DNA of 64,000 nucleotides from the NCBI GenBank assembly GCA_027624035.1, contig JAQBUI010000003.1:58091-122090 (forward strand). The letters run 5' to 3'. This stretch comes from Pseudomonadota bacterium. GTDB lineage: Bacteria; Pseudomonadota; Gammaproteobacteria; Pseudomonadales; Azotimanducaceae. Shown in pieces: positions 16,222 to 25,673 of this stretch. The position numbers were made by a program, and so were the translations under genes. Numbering within the stretch: the stretch's first letter is position 1; each line of letters begins with the position of its first letter. Below the pieces are notes generated by a model. That model saw only the letters and a program-made list of their open reading frames with translations. It was not told the origin of the DNA and did not search any database.

Positions 16222-18144
16222 GTGTTCGATGGGTTGTTGGCTCTAATCCGGGATCGGGATGATCAGAGCCCAGGATCAGGCGCTATCCCGATCGTGGTAC
16301 TGACCCTGTTGGCCGTTGTCGCTTTGGTGGACCGCGCCGCTTTTGAACACCTTGCCATTCTGTTCATCCCCGGACTCGGCTTCGTACTGTTCTCCTATGC
16401 GTGGCGGACGTATCACTTTACCGAACGCAAATTCCTCATGATCCTGGCCTGTGGTTATCTATGGGTTGGCATTCTGGGAATCAGGCATGTGATGCTGGAC
16501 AGCGAGTGGCATCTCGCCGCGTCGCCATCGATCAATCAGTCAGAACAGTTCCTGTTCTCGGCCCGGGCCCTTGAAGCGTTCACACTGCTGTGGGCGCCGC
16601 TGGGGGCAAGGCTCCGGTATGCCAGAGGATGGTGTCTGATTGCCGGCGGTCTCTTGACCCTGGCGGCATTCGTGCTGATCAGTTCGGGCAGTTTCCCGGT
16701 CCTTTGGGTTGAGTCCATCGGCTATACATCGTCCTACGTCTATGGGGAGATTGCAGTCATCGCTGCATTGGGCCTCGCACTCACGGCGTTGCTTTCGAGC
16801 AGGTCGATACCGGCTGTGGAGCGGGAACCTGTCGCGGCTGCGGTCTGCCTCGTGCTGCTTGCCAATGTCTGCTTCGTGTTTTTCCCTGGTCCCGATGGCA
16901 GCTCTGCATTGGGCCATCTGCTCAAGATCTGCGCACTGTGGCTGATCCTGCATGTCGTCATTACGGAGAATCTGGAGAAGCCCTATCGCGAGGTGGCGCT
17001 GCGGGAGCGGCGGTTTCGCCAGCTCTATGAGAGTTCACCGATTTCCATCTGGATCGGTGATCTGAGCGAGGTCTATCGTGCCCTTGGGACCTTGCGTGGC
17101 CAGGGCGTTACGGACCTGTCCGACCATTTGAGGCGCAGTCCCACAGAAGTCGACCGGCTGGCAAGCCTGGTGCATGTGGAGGAGGTCAATCCGGCAACGG
17201 TGCGCCTGTTTGGCCTTGAAGAATCCAGCGGGTTCTACAGGGATATTCGAACCGTGCTGATTGCCAGGTCAAGGGACACTTTCTCTAACATCCTGATTGC
17301 CCTGTACTCGGGTGATCGATACTTTCAGGCAACGACGACCCTCAAGTCAGCAGGCAATCAGGAATTGCAGGTGTTCATCTCCTTGCCATTGCCGGAGTCT
17401 CTGCAGGACGCGCGCAACGTCCCCGTCAGTATCCTGGATCTGACAAGTCAGATGGTCGCCCAGGGGGCGGCGCAGGCGGCGAACGCGAGCCTTGCCGATG
17501 CCGCCCTGGGTGCCGTGACGGCCATTGCAGCGACCATCGAAAAGCGGGACCCGTATACTGCTGGTCATCAGAATCGTGTGGCTGCGCTCGCGCTTGCGAT
17601 TGCCCGGGAACTGGGTTGGGGCGAGTACAAGCTTCAGGGCCTGTTGCTGGGCGCCACCATTCATGACATCGGCAAGATCTACGTGCCGGCGGAGATCCTG
17701 AATCGACCGGGCAAGCTGGGCGAGGCGGAATTCGAAATCATCAAGTCTCATGCGCAGGTGGGTTCCGAGATCGTGAAGCACACCTACTTCCCCTGGCCGA
17801 TCAGGGAGATGATTCACCAGCATCATGAGCGCATGGACGGCAGCGGCTATCCCCAGGGCTTGGTGGGCGATCAGATCGTCGAGGAGGCGCAGGTCATCGG
17901 GGTGGCCGATGTGGTTGAGGCCATCACCGCCCATCGCCCTTACCGTGCGGCACTGGGAATCTCTGTGGGGATTGAAGAGATCAAACGTGGCCGCGGGACC
18001 ATTTACAATCCGGACGTAGTAGACGCCTGCCTTCGACTGGTTGAGGAACAGGACTTTGACTGGGACGCCGAGGTCCGGGCACTGCTCGCGAGAGTGGCTG
18101 GCCCGCCCGGAGCCAGGGCTGAACCCGCGGCACTTGAAATTTAG
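16222..18144 (+). CDS. MASE3-like membrane sensor with HD-GYP phosphodiesterase domain
   Basis: A 640-residue protein starting at GTG, with AAGGA about 8 nt upstream. The first 250 or so residues hold about seven membrane segments. Patterns such as LMILACGYLWVGILGIRH and QFLFSARALEAFTLLWAPL resemble the MASE3 sensor domain. A PAS-like region follows (about 265-400). The HD-GYP domain shows HDIGKI (His481-Asp482) and HHERMDGSGYP (Gly542-Tyr543-Pro544), so a cyclic di-GMP phosphodiesterase with intact motifs is expected. It probably senses a membrane-associated signal and lowers c-di-GMP, favouring motility over biofilm. It stands alone between the ABM gene and a convergent ADP-ribosylglycohydrolase. 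Confidence 0.92.
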   Translation: MFDGLLALIRDRDDQSPGSGAIPIVVLTLLAVVALVDRAAFEHLAILFIPGLGFVLFSYAWRTYHFTERKFLMILACGYLWVGILGIRHVMLDSEWHLAASPSINQSEQFLFSARALEAFTLLWAPLGARLRYARGWCLIAGGLLTLAAFVLISSGSFPVLWVESIGYTSSYVYGEIAVIAALGLALTALLSSRSIPAVEREPVAAAVCLVLLANVCFVFFPGPDGSSALGHLLKICALWLILHVVITENLEKPYREVALRERRFRQLYESSPISIWIGDLSEVYRALGTLRGQGVTDLSDHLRRSPTEVDRLASLVHVEEVNPATVRLFGLEESSGFYRDIRTVLIARSRDTFSNILIALYSGDRYFQATTTLKSAGNQELQVFISLPLPESLQDARNVPVSILDLTSQMVAQGAAQAANASLADAALGAVTAIAATIEKRDPYTAGHQNRVAALALAIARELGWGEYKLQGLLLGATIHDIGKIYVPAEILNRPGKLGEAEFEIIKSHAQVGSEIVKHTYFPWPIREMIHQHHERMDGSGYPQGLVGDQIVEEAQVIGVADVVEAITAHRPYRAALGISVGIEEIKRGRGTIYNPDVVDACLRLVEEQDFDWDAEVRALLARVAGPPGARAEPAALEI

Positions 18145-18225
18145 CCAGATATTTGGCCAGATATGCGCAATCCAGGGTGCCTGGATGCTTGCGCCGAAGG
18201 GCCGTGACTGGCCTCCCGGTCGGCT

Positions 18226-19857
18226 CTAATGTTGCGATTCGCCTTCGCGTTCCCCCGCAATGCCGAACTCAAAACCGTTACCGCTACCGACCCCTTCCAG
18301 CCTGTTCCCGACGATCGTACCCTCGAATTGGACCTCCAAACCAAAGCCACCTTTGTCCAGAACAAAGGAAAAGGAGACCCTGTTGCCCTCGGCCGTGACC
18401 CTTTCGAGACCACAGCTGTAGCCCGTGCCATCTTCGTAAGTCCCCGAGAGGTCGGGGTTCACCCGTATGACCCATCGGGCATAGGACTGGTCGATGATCC
18501 AGTTGCCGATGAAGGGGCTGTCGCTGGATTTTTCCGGGCGTGCTGCGATCTCCGGCGCATCGTCCGGCATCGTCATCACGGCTTTCGCAATGTTCGTGGT
18601 TCGTTTGGCCAGGTCTGAAATCCTGTTGTCATTGAATCCGCGAACCGATGACATCAGGCGGTCGTTGAGAACGCCGATCCATTTCCCGGGCAGCTTGTCT
18701 GCCCCGAATTTCAGGCCCAGGATGGACCCCACGGTAGCGCCATTGCAGTCCGTATCCCAGCCGCCCCGCACAGACACGACAATACCGTTCTCGAAATCCG
18801 TGTTGCCAAAGTACAGGCCGAGTACGACCAGGGCCGCATTGTTGATGGTATGTACGCCGCTGTAGTGGCCATAGCGCGCCTTGATCCTGTCCCATACGGC
18901 CTCCCAGTCGCCCAGGTCCTGGCACCAGGCCAGTGTTTCGCGAATGGCCTCAGCCAGGCGACAGTTTGCCGGTATCTCGCTCAGCCCGACATTGATGATC
19001 TCGACGATGTCATCCGTGACATAGGCTGCCGCCAGCATGGCGGCCACGAACATCTCGCCGTAGATGCCGTTCTTGACGTGGGAAATACTCGCATCACGAA
19101 ACGCGAACTCCGCCGCCTTCTCCGGCCAGCCGGGTGCTGTGTAGCCAAAGATGTCGGCGCGAATCTGTGCGCCAATCCATTCGCGATGCGGATTGCGGAA
19201 GGACGCGGACTCCGGCGGCCAGTAGCCGATGGCAAAGTTCCGATAGGCGGCCCGCTCGGCCGTGTACAGCAGATTGACCGGCATACGATCCATCCATACA
19301 TTGGCCATGGCCCTGGGCGAGAATTCCGCGCCACGCTGTTCGAGCGCGATGAGGCCCAGGATTGGATAGTCCATATCATCATCCCGCGCCATGAAATCAA
19401 TGTTGTCCCGGGTGCTGGTTTTGAGGCCTGGGCTGATTTGCGCTTCGTCGTATGGCAGGTAGTTGTCCAGTGGCAGGGCATCGTGAGATTCAAGATACTC
19501 ATCAATACGATCCCGCGGCCAGCCTTCCACGGGTTTGCCCAGTGAACACCCGGCGGCGCGGCCGAGCCAGCCGCCATGTACACGATCATACAGTTCATCG
19601 TCATTCATCGAGAGTGTCATGCGCCGGGGCCCGTCGGGTCTGAGTGCCTTGATTTCCGCAAGCGTGGATGGCTCCTGGTAAGAAAACGAATCGGTCGGCT
19701 CCAGTGCATCCAACTCATCGTACAGGGCGGCCAGTTGCTCTGCGGCATTGGCCTTGATTGCCGCTTCAACACGGGTGCCAAGGTCCCCGATTTCGCAGCC
19801 TTCTTCCTGGCGCTGGATGACTTCCTGGCGAATATAGAATCGTTCGATGTTCTTCAT
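18226..19857 (-). CDS. ADP-ribosylglycohydrolase-family protein with C-terminal beta domain
   Basis: A 543-residue protein of the ADP-ribosylglycohydrolase/DraG superfamily. The family start motif HGGWLGRAAGCSLGKPVEG is near residue 90. Di-metal ligands appear as ARDDDMDY and GGWDTDCNGATVG. Known members remove ADP-ribose from arginine or other acceptors, or crystallin-like relatives bind small ligands. Residues 1-80 are a helical, acidic extension. The last 90 or so residues (from GNWIIDQSY) form a separate beta-rich, lipocalin-like segment with alternating Gly/Val strands. I start at ATG 19857 because residues upstream are non-homologous, although no strong ribosome site is seen. No ADP-ribosyltransferase is encoded nearby, so the substrate is open. 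Confidence 0.85.
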   Translation of the reverse strand: MKNIERFYIRQEVIQRQEEGCEIGDLGTRVEAAIKANAAEQLAALYDELDALEPTDSFSYQEPSTLAEIKALRPDGPRRMTLSMNDDELYDRVHGGWLGRAAGCSLGKPVEGWPRDRIDEYLESHDALPLDNYLPYDEAQISPGLKTSTRDNIDFMARDDDMDYPILGLIALEQRGAEFSPRAMANVWMDRMPVNLLYTAERAAYRNFAIGYWPPESASFRNPHREWIGAQIRADIFGYTAPGWPEKAAEFAFRDASISHVKNGIYGEMFVAAMLAAAYVTDDIVEIINVGLSEIPANCRLAEAIRETLAWCQDLGDWEAVWDRIKARYGHYSGVHTINNAALVVLGLYFGNTDFENGIVVSVRGGWDTDCNGATVGSILGLKFGADKLPGKWIGVLNDRLMSSVRGFNDNRISDLAKRTTNIAKAVMTMPDDAPEIAARPEKSSDSPFIGNWIIDQSYARWVIRVNPDLSGTYEDGTGYSCGLERVTAEGNRVSFSFVLDKGGFGLEVQFEGTIVGNRLEGVGSGNGFEFGIAGEREGESQH

Positions 19858-20057
19858 TGACAAGTAACCAACGTTGCACAGAGGGGTACAGCATAATGGA
19901 TTTTCCCGATTCAACAGACTGACCGCCTGAATGAACTGCCCCATTTTAGCGTGGTGCCCGGCAAGCCGCGGAGCGCGTCAGTGAGTCAACTGATCAGCGT
20001 CGTGAACGTCCAGCCCTGAACGGCGATGGACCGGGCGACTCCGGATGAGCCCCCTGT

Positions 20058-22181
20058 TCACCGCCTCAGCCACAGCGTGACATCGGAGAGCGTGTGCTGG
20101 AATTTCCTCGATGTTTCCCGGATCACAAATGGAACCTGGCGAGGCGCCTGCATCAGATCGAAATGGGGCAGCAGGGCCCCCTTCAGCCCATCCAGGGTAG
20201 TGACGTTTTCACCATCCTGCTTGAAGCCGCCGAGCCACTTGTCTTTCTCCGTATGTTCTTCAAGCCAGGTATACGGTGACGCGATCAGCAGGATGCCGCC
20301 GGGGTTCAGGCGTTGGTGGATGTCCCGGAGAAACAGCCCCGGGTCATAGAGACGGTCAATCAGGTTGGCCGCAACAATCAGGTCGAACCCTGTAATGTTG
20401 TCTTTGAGATTACAGGCATCCCCCTGGAAGAATTCGACCCGGTCTGCCACATCCCCAAGATCCAGGTCCGCCAGTTGACGCTCCCGGTACAGGACCAGGT
20501 CGCCCTCATCTGCAATCGCATACCGGATCACGCCCTGACTCGCCAGTTGCACGCCAAGATTGATGAACCGGGCCGAGAAATCGATGCCCGTCACCTGCTG
20601 GAAGTGCTCGGCAAGCTCGAAGGTGGCACGACCGACAGCGCAGCCAAGGTCGAGGGCCTTGCGGGCAGGTCTGTCACCCATGGCTTCGATGGCGATGCGC
20701 GCCAGGGCCCGGGGAAAGTTGGGCACATCGTAGTACGTGTCGCCATAGTGGAATTCGGCGTATTCGGACAGCATTCGTTCCGTCTCGTAGCCCGTATACG
20801 ATTGTTCCGGGGAGGCATCGGTCACCACATAGCGAAAGCCTGCATGCTGAAAGAAATGGCGCCGGAAAGCATATCGTGAGCTCTTGAGCGCCTCGTTACC
20901 ACAGGAGATCCACGAACCACCTTTCATCAGGTTGTGCTGCTGATCGAAAGTCGGCGTTGTGAAATCATCATACAGAGGATGGACCTGAAAGCCGTCGAAC
21001 GGATACATGGCAGTCTCGGTCCACTGCCAGACGTTACCTGTGACATCGTACAGGTCGCCGTGGGCGAACCGGTTGACGGGGCAGGATGAGGCAAAGTGGT
21101 CCAGGTGAAGATTGGCATCGGCCAGTTCCCCCGCAGCCGGTTCAATCCGCCCGGTGTGATCGAAGATGCGATACCACTCGTCCTCAGTCGGGACCCGGAC
21201 GGGCAGCCCGGTCTGCGCCGATTTCCAACTGCAGAACGCGTTTGCCTCGTGGTAGTTGACCTCCACGGGCCAGTCCCAGGGCATATCGACAACCTCGGTC
21301 ATCAGCCTGAGTTGCCAGCCATCTTCCTGACGAATCCAGAATGTTGGGCAGTCCGCGCCGGCGTAGTTGCGCCATTCCAGTCCTTCTGGCAGCCAGAGGC
21401 GGTCCGTGGTGTAGCCGCCAGCGTTGACGAACTCCATGAACTCCTGGTTTGAGACCAGCAGGCGGCTGGTCTGGAACGATTCCACGTCAGCCTCGTGATG
21501 GCCATATTCGTTGTCCCAGCCGTAGTGAGGGTCGTCCAGTGCCTTGCCCAGCCGGACTTTACCGCCGGGGATGCTGACGAGGTCATTGGCCGGTGCGGTG
21601 GCCGTGGTGTCACAGGGGCGCCATGCGTCGTGGGGCTGCACCAGTTCAATCCGTTGCTGTCTGATCAGTACCGATGAGGTCTCAAGGTGGATTTGCTCGT
21701 GTTCGATCCCCATCAGAATCACCCACCAGGGATCTTCCCAGCCGATCGGGAGCGATAGTGGCGACTGCCGGATGAACTGGTTGACGAGGCCCTTGACCTC
21801 ACCCCGGTAATCACGAACCTCCTGAACCGAGGGCCACTCATAGTGGGTCTCGTCCAGGTCGTCCCAGCTCATTTCGTCCACGCCGACGGCAAACATTGAT
21901 TCAAGACGGGGGTTGATGCGCTGTTCAATCAGGCCAGCCAGAATCATCTTGTTGACAAAAAAAGTCGCGGTATGGCCATAGTAGAAAATCAGCGGATGAC
22001 GCAGCGAAATGGGCTTCTCGTAATAGGCCTCGTCGCATGCAAGTGTCTCGAACAACGAGGTATAGCGATCGAATGTCGCATTGAAGTAGGCGGCGATCTC
22101 ATTTCGCTTGGCCCCGGCACTGTCACCTTGCAGGTCGGGTGTTCTAAGGTCTGGTTCCATGGTTGATCCTGCAGTTGTCAT
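20058..22181 (-). CDS. ovoA: 5-histidylcysteine sulfoxide synthase/mercaptohistidine methyltransferase OvoA
   Basis: A 707-residue three-part protein matching OvoA, the first enzyme of ovothiol biosynthesis. Residues about 25-200 form a DinB-like domain with likely iron ligands His70, His161 and His165 (GIEHEQIHLETSSVL). Residues about 205-455 form the FGE-sulfatase-like domain (VSIPGGKVRLGK, VTGNVWQWTE, MKGGSWISCGNEA). The C-terminal methyltransferase (ALDLGCAVGRATFELAEHF) N-methylates the mercaptohistidine. The iron centre couples cysteine to histidine with oxygen. A separate PLP lyase (OvoB) normally finishes the pathway but is not in the window. An ATG at 22160 preceded by AGGA is an alternative start. 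It sits 58 nt after nhaC on the same strand. Confidence 0.93.
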   Translation of the reverse strand: MTTAGSTMEPDLRTPDLQGDSAGAKRNEIAAYFNATFDRYTSLFETLACDEAYYEKPISLRHPLIFYYGHTATFFVNKMILAGLIEQRINPRLESMFAVGVDEMSWDDLDETHYEWPSVQEVRDYRGEVKGLVNQFIRQSPLSLPIGWEDPWWVILMGIEHEQIHLETSSVLIRQQRIELVQPHDAWRPCDTTATAPANDLVSIPGGKVRLGKALDDPHYGWDNEYGHHEADVESFQTSRLLVSNQEFMEFVNAGGYTTDRLWLPEGLEWRNYAGADCPTFWIRQEDGWQLRLMTEVVDMPWDWPVEVNYHEANAFCSWKSAQTGLPVRVPTEDEWYRIFDHTGRIEPAAGELADANLHLDHFASSCPVNRFAHGDLYDVTGNVWQWTETAMYPFDGFQVHPLYDDFTTPTFDQQHNLMKGGSWISCGNEALKSSRYAFRRHFFQHAGFRYVVTDASPEQSYTGYETERMLSEYAEFHYGDTYYDVPNFPRALARIAIEAMGDRPARKALDLGCAVGRATFELAEHFQQVTGIDFSARFINLGVQLASQGVIRYAIADEGDLVLYRERQLADLDLGDVADRVEFFQGDACNLKDNITGFDLIVAANLIDRLYDPGLFLRDIHQRLNPGGILLIASPYTWLEEHTEKDKWLGGFKQDGENVTTLDGLKGALLPHFDLMQAPRQVPFVIRETSRKFQHTLSDVTLWLRR

Positions 22182-22239
22182 AACGACCTGTCGGCCCGTG
22201 GCTGGAACCGGCTATTCTCATGCCATTGTGCCTGTTCGT

Positions 22240-23676
22240 TCAAGGGCGGCTTGCGGCTATGGTCTGCGGGACCGGCCGGCGCTGGATCAGAGCAATGCCC
22301 AGCCAGGCAAACCCGATCCCCATCAGGGGGTTGATCCAGTTCAGGAATGCCCAGGGTAGATATTCGATCGTGGCGACGCCCAGCGTTGCCGTGTAGAACG
22401 CGCCGGCCGTCGTCCATGGTATGAGGGCGGTGGTCAGCGTGCTGCCTTCCTCGAGGGAGCGAGACAATACCGCCCGATCAATCCCCGCCTCATCGTAGGC
22501 ATCACGACACAATTGTCCTCCCAGAATGATGGAGATGTAGGCCTCGCCGAGCGCCAGGTTGCCGCCGAGGCCGGTGAAGATGGACGCCGTGACGATGGCT
22601 GCCTGGCGTCTCAGCCTGGCGAAGACCCCGGATATCAGTACTTTCAGAAAGCCGAACGCCTCAAGCAATGCCCCCAGCACGATGGCGATGACCGCAAGGG
22701 TAAAGGTCCAGGCCATGGCCGATATGCCGCCCCGATTCAGCAGGCTGTCCAGAGTATCGACCCCGGTGCTGGTGACCGCGCCATCGTAGATGGCGGTCAG
22801 CATTTGCCCTGGTGCATGGCCCTGGATCAATATCGCCATCAGCATCGCCACCAGCGCCGCGATCATCATGGCGGCCTCGGCGGCCAGCCCCCACATGGCG
22901 AGACCCATTAGCACGACCATGGGCAGCAGCATCAGGATGTTGATCTCATAGGTGGCATCCAGGCCCGCCAGCAGGGTCCTGAGTTCAGCTTCCGGCAGGG
23001 TCTGATCAGCGTAGCCATAGCCGATCACGGTAAACAGTATGAGGGCGATCACATAGCTCGGCCCGGTCGTGTACAGCATGCTTCGAATGTGGGCATAGAG
23101 GTTGGTGTCTGCCGACATGGCGGCGAGGTTGGTGGTATCGGATACCGGCGACATCTTGTCGCCGAAGCTGGCCCCGCTGATGATCATGCCGGCGACCAGG
23201 GGAAGCGGGATACCCAGCGCCCCGCCAATACTGATCAGCACAATGCCACCGGTGCCAACGGTGCCCCACGAGGTGCCGGTAGCGAGCGACATGAGACTGC
23301 ACAGAACAAGCCCGGCGGGCAGGAAGATCATCGGGTGCAGGAACAGCAGCCCATAGTAGATCAATGTTGCGACCGTACCGCTGGCAATAAACGTCACGAT
23401 GACAACGCCGATCAATAGAAAGATAAAAAGTGCCGGCATGGCGCGGTTCATACCCATGCCCATGGCGGTGCGAATCGAGTCGTACCGCGCACCGAGGGCC
23501 AGGGCATGGAGTGCGACCCATACCAGACCCAGCATGAGGATTCCGTGTAACCCCGCCTGCAGAATAAAGATCCCGACCATGATCCACGCCAGCAGACCGA
23601 GGCAGCAGATGGTTGCCTGGATGAGTCCGGGGTCGCGGACAGAAGCCGACGATGGCTCAGTGTCGATCGCGGTCAT
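22240..23676 (-). CDS. nhaC: NhaC-family Na+/H+ antiporter
   Basis: A 478-residue protein with about twelve hydrophobic segments. Diagnostic stretches are LATGTSWGTVGTGG, the charged SGASFGDKMSPVSDTTNLAA and GGNLALGEAYISIILGGQL, all typical of NhaC antiporters. It exchanges internal Na+ for external H+ across the inner membrane. The frame extends to a GTG at 23721, but the ATG at 23676 (MTAIDTEPSS) better fits the family, where the first helix starts near residue 20. It lies just upstream of ovoA and may share its transcript. A physiological link between sodium homeostasis and ovothiol would be speculation. Confidence 0.88.
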   Translation of the reverse strand: MTAIDTEPSSASVRDPGLIQATICCLGLLAWIMVGIFILQAGLHGILMLGLVWVALHALALGARYDSIRTAMGMGMNRAMPALFIFLLIGVVIVTFIASGTVATLIYYGLLFLHPMIFLPAGLVLCSLMSLATGTSWGTVGTGGIVLISIGGALGIPLPLVAGMIISGASFGDKMSPVSDTTNLAAMSADTNLYAHIRSMLYTTGPSYVIALILFTVIGYGYADQTLPEAELRTLLAGLDATYEINILMLLPMVVLMGLAMWGLAAEAAMMIAALVAMLMAILIQGHAPGQMLTAIYDGAVTSTGVDTLDSLLNRGGISAMAWTFTLAVIAIVLGALLEAFGFLKVLISGVFARLRRQAAIVTASIFTGLGGNLALGEAYISIILGGQLCRDAYDEAGIDRAVLSRSLEEGSTLTTALIPWTTAGAFYTATLGVATIEYLPWAFLNWINPLMGIGFAWLGIALIQRRPVPQTIAASRP

Positions 23677-23745
23677 ATTCAAAAACCAGTCGAGTGAAGG
23701 GGACCAAGGGTAATGCACCACGCGCCATCATGGTAGGGCACGATG

Positions 23746-25335
23746 TCAGGCAATGTTCCCCCGGGTCCGCTCAATGGCGGCTTCAAGCGCCTGCATGTGG
23801 GCAAAGCTCTCGACCAACTCACCCAGATTCGAAACGATGGACCTGGCCAGTGCCGCCCAGCGTGACAGCCCGGCCCTGATCAGGGCCGACAGCACCAGTG
23901 TAATCATGCGGGTGGCAAAGTAGAACCGTTCTGTCCATAGATGCATGTGTCTGATCAGGTCCAGCAGGGCATCGGTCGAACCGTCATCCGCCAGGCTCAC
24001 TGTCACGTCACCATCGGTGTTGATCCGCACCACACCGGCCGGGTTCGAATGAGCGGAGCCATTCAGGGCCGACAGGGACGTGGTGATGATGGAGATGGCT
24101 TTTTTGACGTATCGGAACCCGGTCAGCAGTTCAGAATAGAACACTCTCACAAGATTGCCGGCGATGTCATAGATGAATTTGCCTGCCCTGCCGATGAACT
24201 GGATCAGCCTGCGCATGGCTCGCCTGATACCGTCGAAGACTCGCAGATGAAGCGCTCTGCCCTCACTGATGGCGGCATCAATCTGATCCTGGGTTTGGTA
24301 CTGGTGGCTGATCTGCACCCGGAGCTCGCTGAGGTCAGCCCCATCGGGTGCATCGGCCAGGGCTCTGATCACTGCCGGTGTGATGGCGTTACCCCAGCCT
24401 CTTTGTCTGACACCCAGGGCCTTGCCGAAATCCCGCAGGTACTGATTCAGTTTCATGGACCCCCTTCGAGGCGAAGCGAATCCGAATACCCGGTAGTCCA
24501 GCCGATCAAACAGATCAATGGGATAGCCGGAGAGCCACAGGTCGACCTGCACCAGTTTGACGATGAATCTGCGGACCAGGTCGGCACGGGGGTGACGCTG
24601 GCTTCCCCCGGGGTTCGCCAGAGAGGAGATTCGATAGGCGAAATAATCGCCATCATCCGTAGACGACGATGCGTCACTGACCATCCTGAGCAGGCTGTCG
24701 TGGTCCAGCAGCAGGGCGATGGTTTCGGCTGTCAGGTGCGTGGCACTGGTGAATGCTGCGACATCATCGACTTCGACGCCGCGAAGGGACCACAGTAACT
24801 GGTGCAGCTTCCGCACGCCGGACTCATCGGCAGCGCGGAAGTCGGGACCCGGGCGGCGCCGGCTGAGCCCAAGGGCGTGCAGGCGTGCCTGACAGGCACG
24901 GAGAATCACCGGATACTGATCAGGGTCAGCCAGCCAGCGGGGGTCGAGGCTGTCACGCTCGAAACTGACGAGTTGGCCCAGTGCCGTCCAGGTCTTCTCG
25001 CCGGCCCAGCGGTCACGCTTTAATCCGGCTTCCGCCTGGAAGTCGGCAACGGCGCTGAGAAAGCGCTCCCGGTCTTTGACAAAGGCCACTCGTGCGGCGG
25101 TTTCATTTCTGACCCCGAGATAGCCGAGTATCCACAGCCGCTCGCCAATGGGTTGCGCATGTCTGGCGTAATCTCCGCCTTCGGCATCTGATTCCGATAC
25201 CGGCAGGCCATCGATCACCCGTTCACGTTCTGCGGCGACCAGCAGGCGTTCGAACCGGGCATATCGTTCGACCCCGTCATCGGCCGGCCAGTCTGGTGCT
25301 TCGCCCAGGTCGGCCGGGTACGCAGGCAGCGTCAC
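23746..25335 (-). CDS. Unrecognised 529-residue protein with peptidoglycan-binding-like repeats
   Basis: I do not recognise this protein as a whole. It has no signal peptide. Residues about 62-125 (ERLWILGYLG... DFQAEAGLKRDRWAGEKTWTALG) look like a PG_binding_1-type helical repeat. Two weaker copies may follow at about 145-180 and 293-330 (LNQYLRDFGKALGVRQRGWG). The C-terminal 160 residues hold amphipathic to moderately hydrophobic helices, a short Gly/Asp-rich beta stretch (RINTDGDVTVSLADDG), then helices with possible membrane affinity (MITLVLSALIRAGLS). The start ATG overlaps the stop of the 113-residue gene by 4 nt, so the two are translated together. A cell-wall-related or injected effector role is possible, but nothing proves it. 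Confidence 0.7.
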   Translation of the reverse strand: MTLPAYPADLGEAPDWPADDGVERYARFERLLVAAERERVIDGLPVSESDAEGGDYARHAQPIGERLWILGYLGVRNETAARVAFVKDRERFLSAVADFQAEAGLKRDRWAGEKTWTALGQLVSFERDSLDPRWLADPDQYPVILRACQARLHALGLSRRRPGPDFRAADESGVRKLHQLLWSLRGVEVDDVAAFTSATHLTAETIALLLDHDSLLRMVSDASSSTDDGDYFAYRISSLANPGGSQRHPRADLVRRFIVKLVQVDLWLSGYPIDLFDRLDYRVFGFASPRRGSMKLNQYLRDFGKALGVRQRGWGNAITPAVIRALADAPDGADLSELRVQISHQYQTQDQIDAAISEGRALHLRVFDGIRRAMRRLIQFIGRAGKFIYDIAGNLVRVFYSELLTGFRYVKKAISIITTSLSALNGSAHSNPAGVVRINTDGDVTVSLADDGSTDALLDLIRHMHLWTERFYFATRMITLVLSALIRAGLSRWAALARSIVSNLGELVESFAHMQALEAAIERTRGNIA

Positions 25336-25673
25336 CTCGCCACGATGTCCTTGAACATTTCGATGAAACCCTGGCGCTGTTTCAGGCCGGCCGCGACGGC
25401 CTCCTTGTGGATCTCGATCAGTTCCGGCGAGGCCGCGGTGCTGATGAAGTTCAGCGAATCCCCATCGAACTTGATGGTGGTATCCAGAACCAGTTGCAGA
25501 CTCGCTACTGCGTTCGCCTCTGTGCCAGGCGTCAGCAGCTTTTCCAGATCGTCAAAATTCTTGCTCTTGATCACCGCGCTGACATCGCCGGTGACCGTCT
25601 GGACCCGAAGCTCCGATAGATCAATCGCCTTGGCCTGAATGTCCTCAAGTGCAGCTTTCAGTCCCTTGGGCAT
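25332..25673 (-). CDS. Unrecognised 113-residue protein coupled to the 529-residue gene
   Basis: A small, soluble, helix-rich protein without Cys, signal peptide or membrane segment. It begins MPKGLKAALEDIQAKAIDLS and ends with a helix GLKQRQGFIEMFKDIVAR. The ribosome binding site is excellent (AAGGAG, 7 nt before the ATG). Its stop overlaps the start of the 529-residue gene (ATGA), which implies a stoichiometric or chaperone-like relation. An eight-residue string, DLSELRVQ, occurs in both proteins. I know no family for it. Confidence 0.7.
   Translation of the reverse strand: MPKGLKAALEDIQAKAIDLSELRVQTVTGDVSAVIKSKNFDDLEKLLTPGTEANAVASLQLVLDTTIKFDGDSLNFISTAASPELIEIHKEAVAAGLKQRQGFIEMFKDIVAR

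Noticed and set aside
18850..19545. A 231-codon frame antisense to the ADP-ribosylglycohydrolase
   Set aside because: Shadow of a real gene; motif-bearing frame is the minus-strand one.
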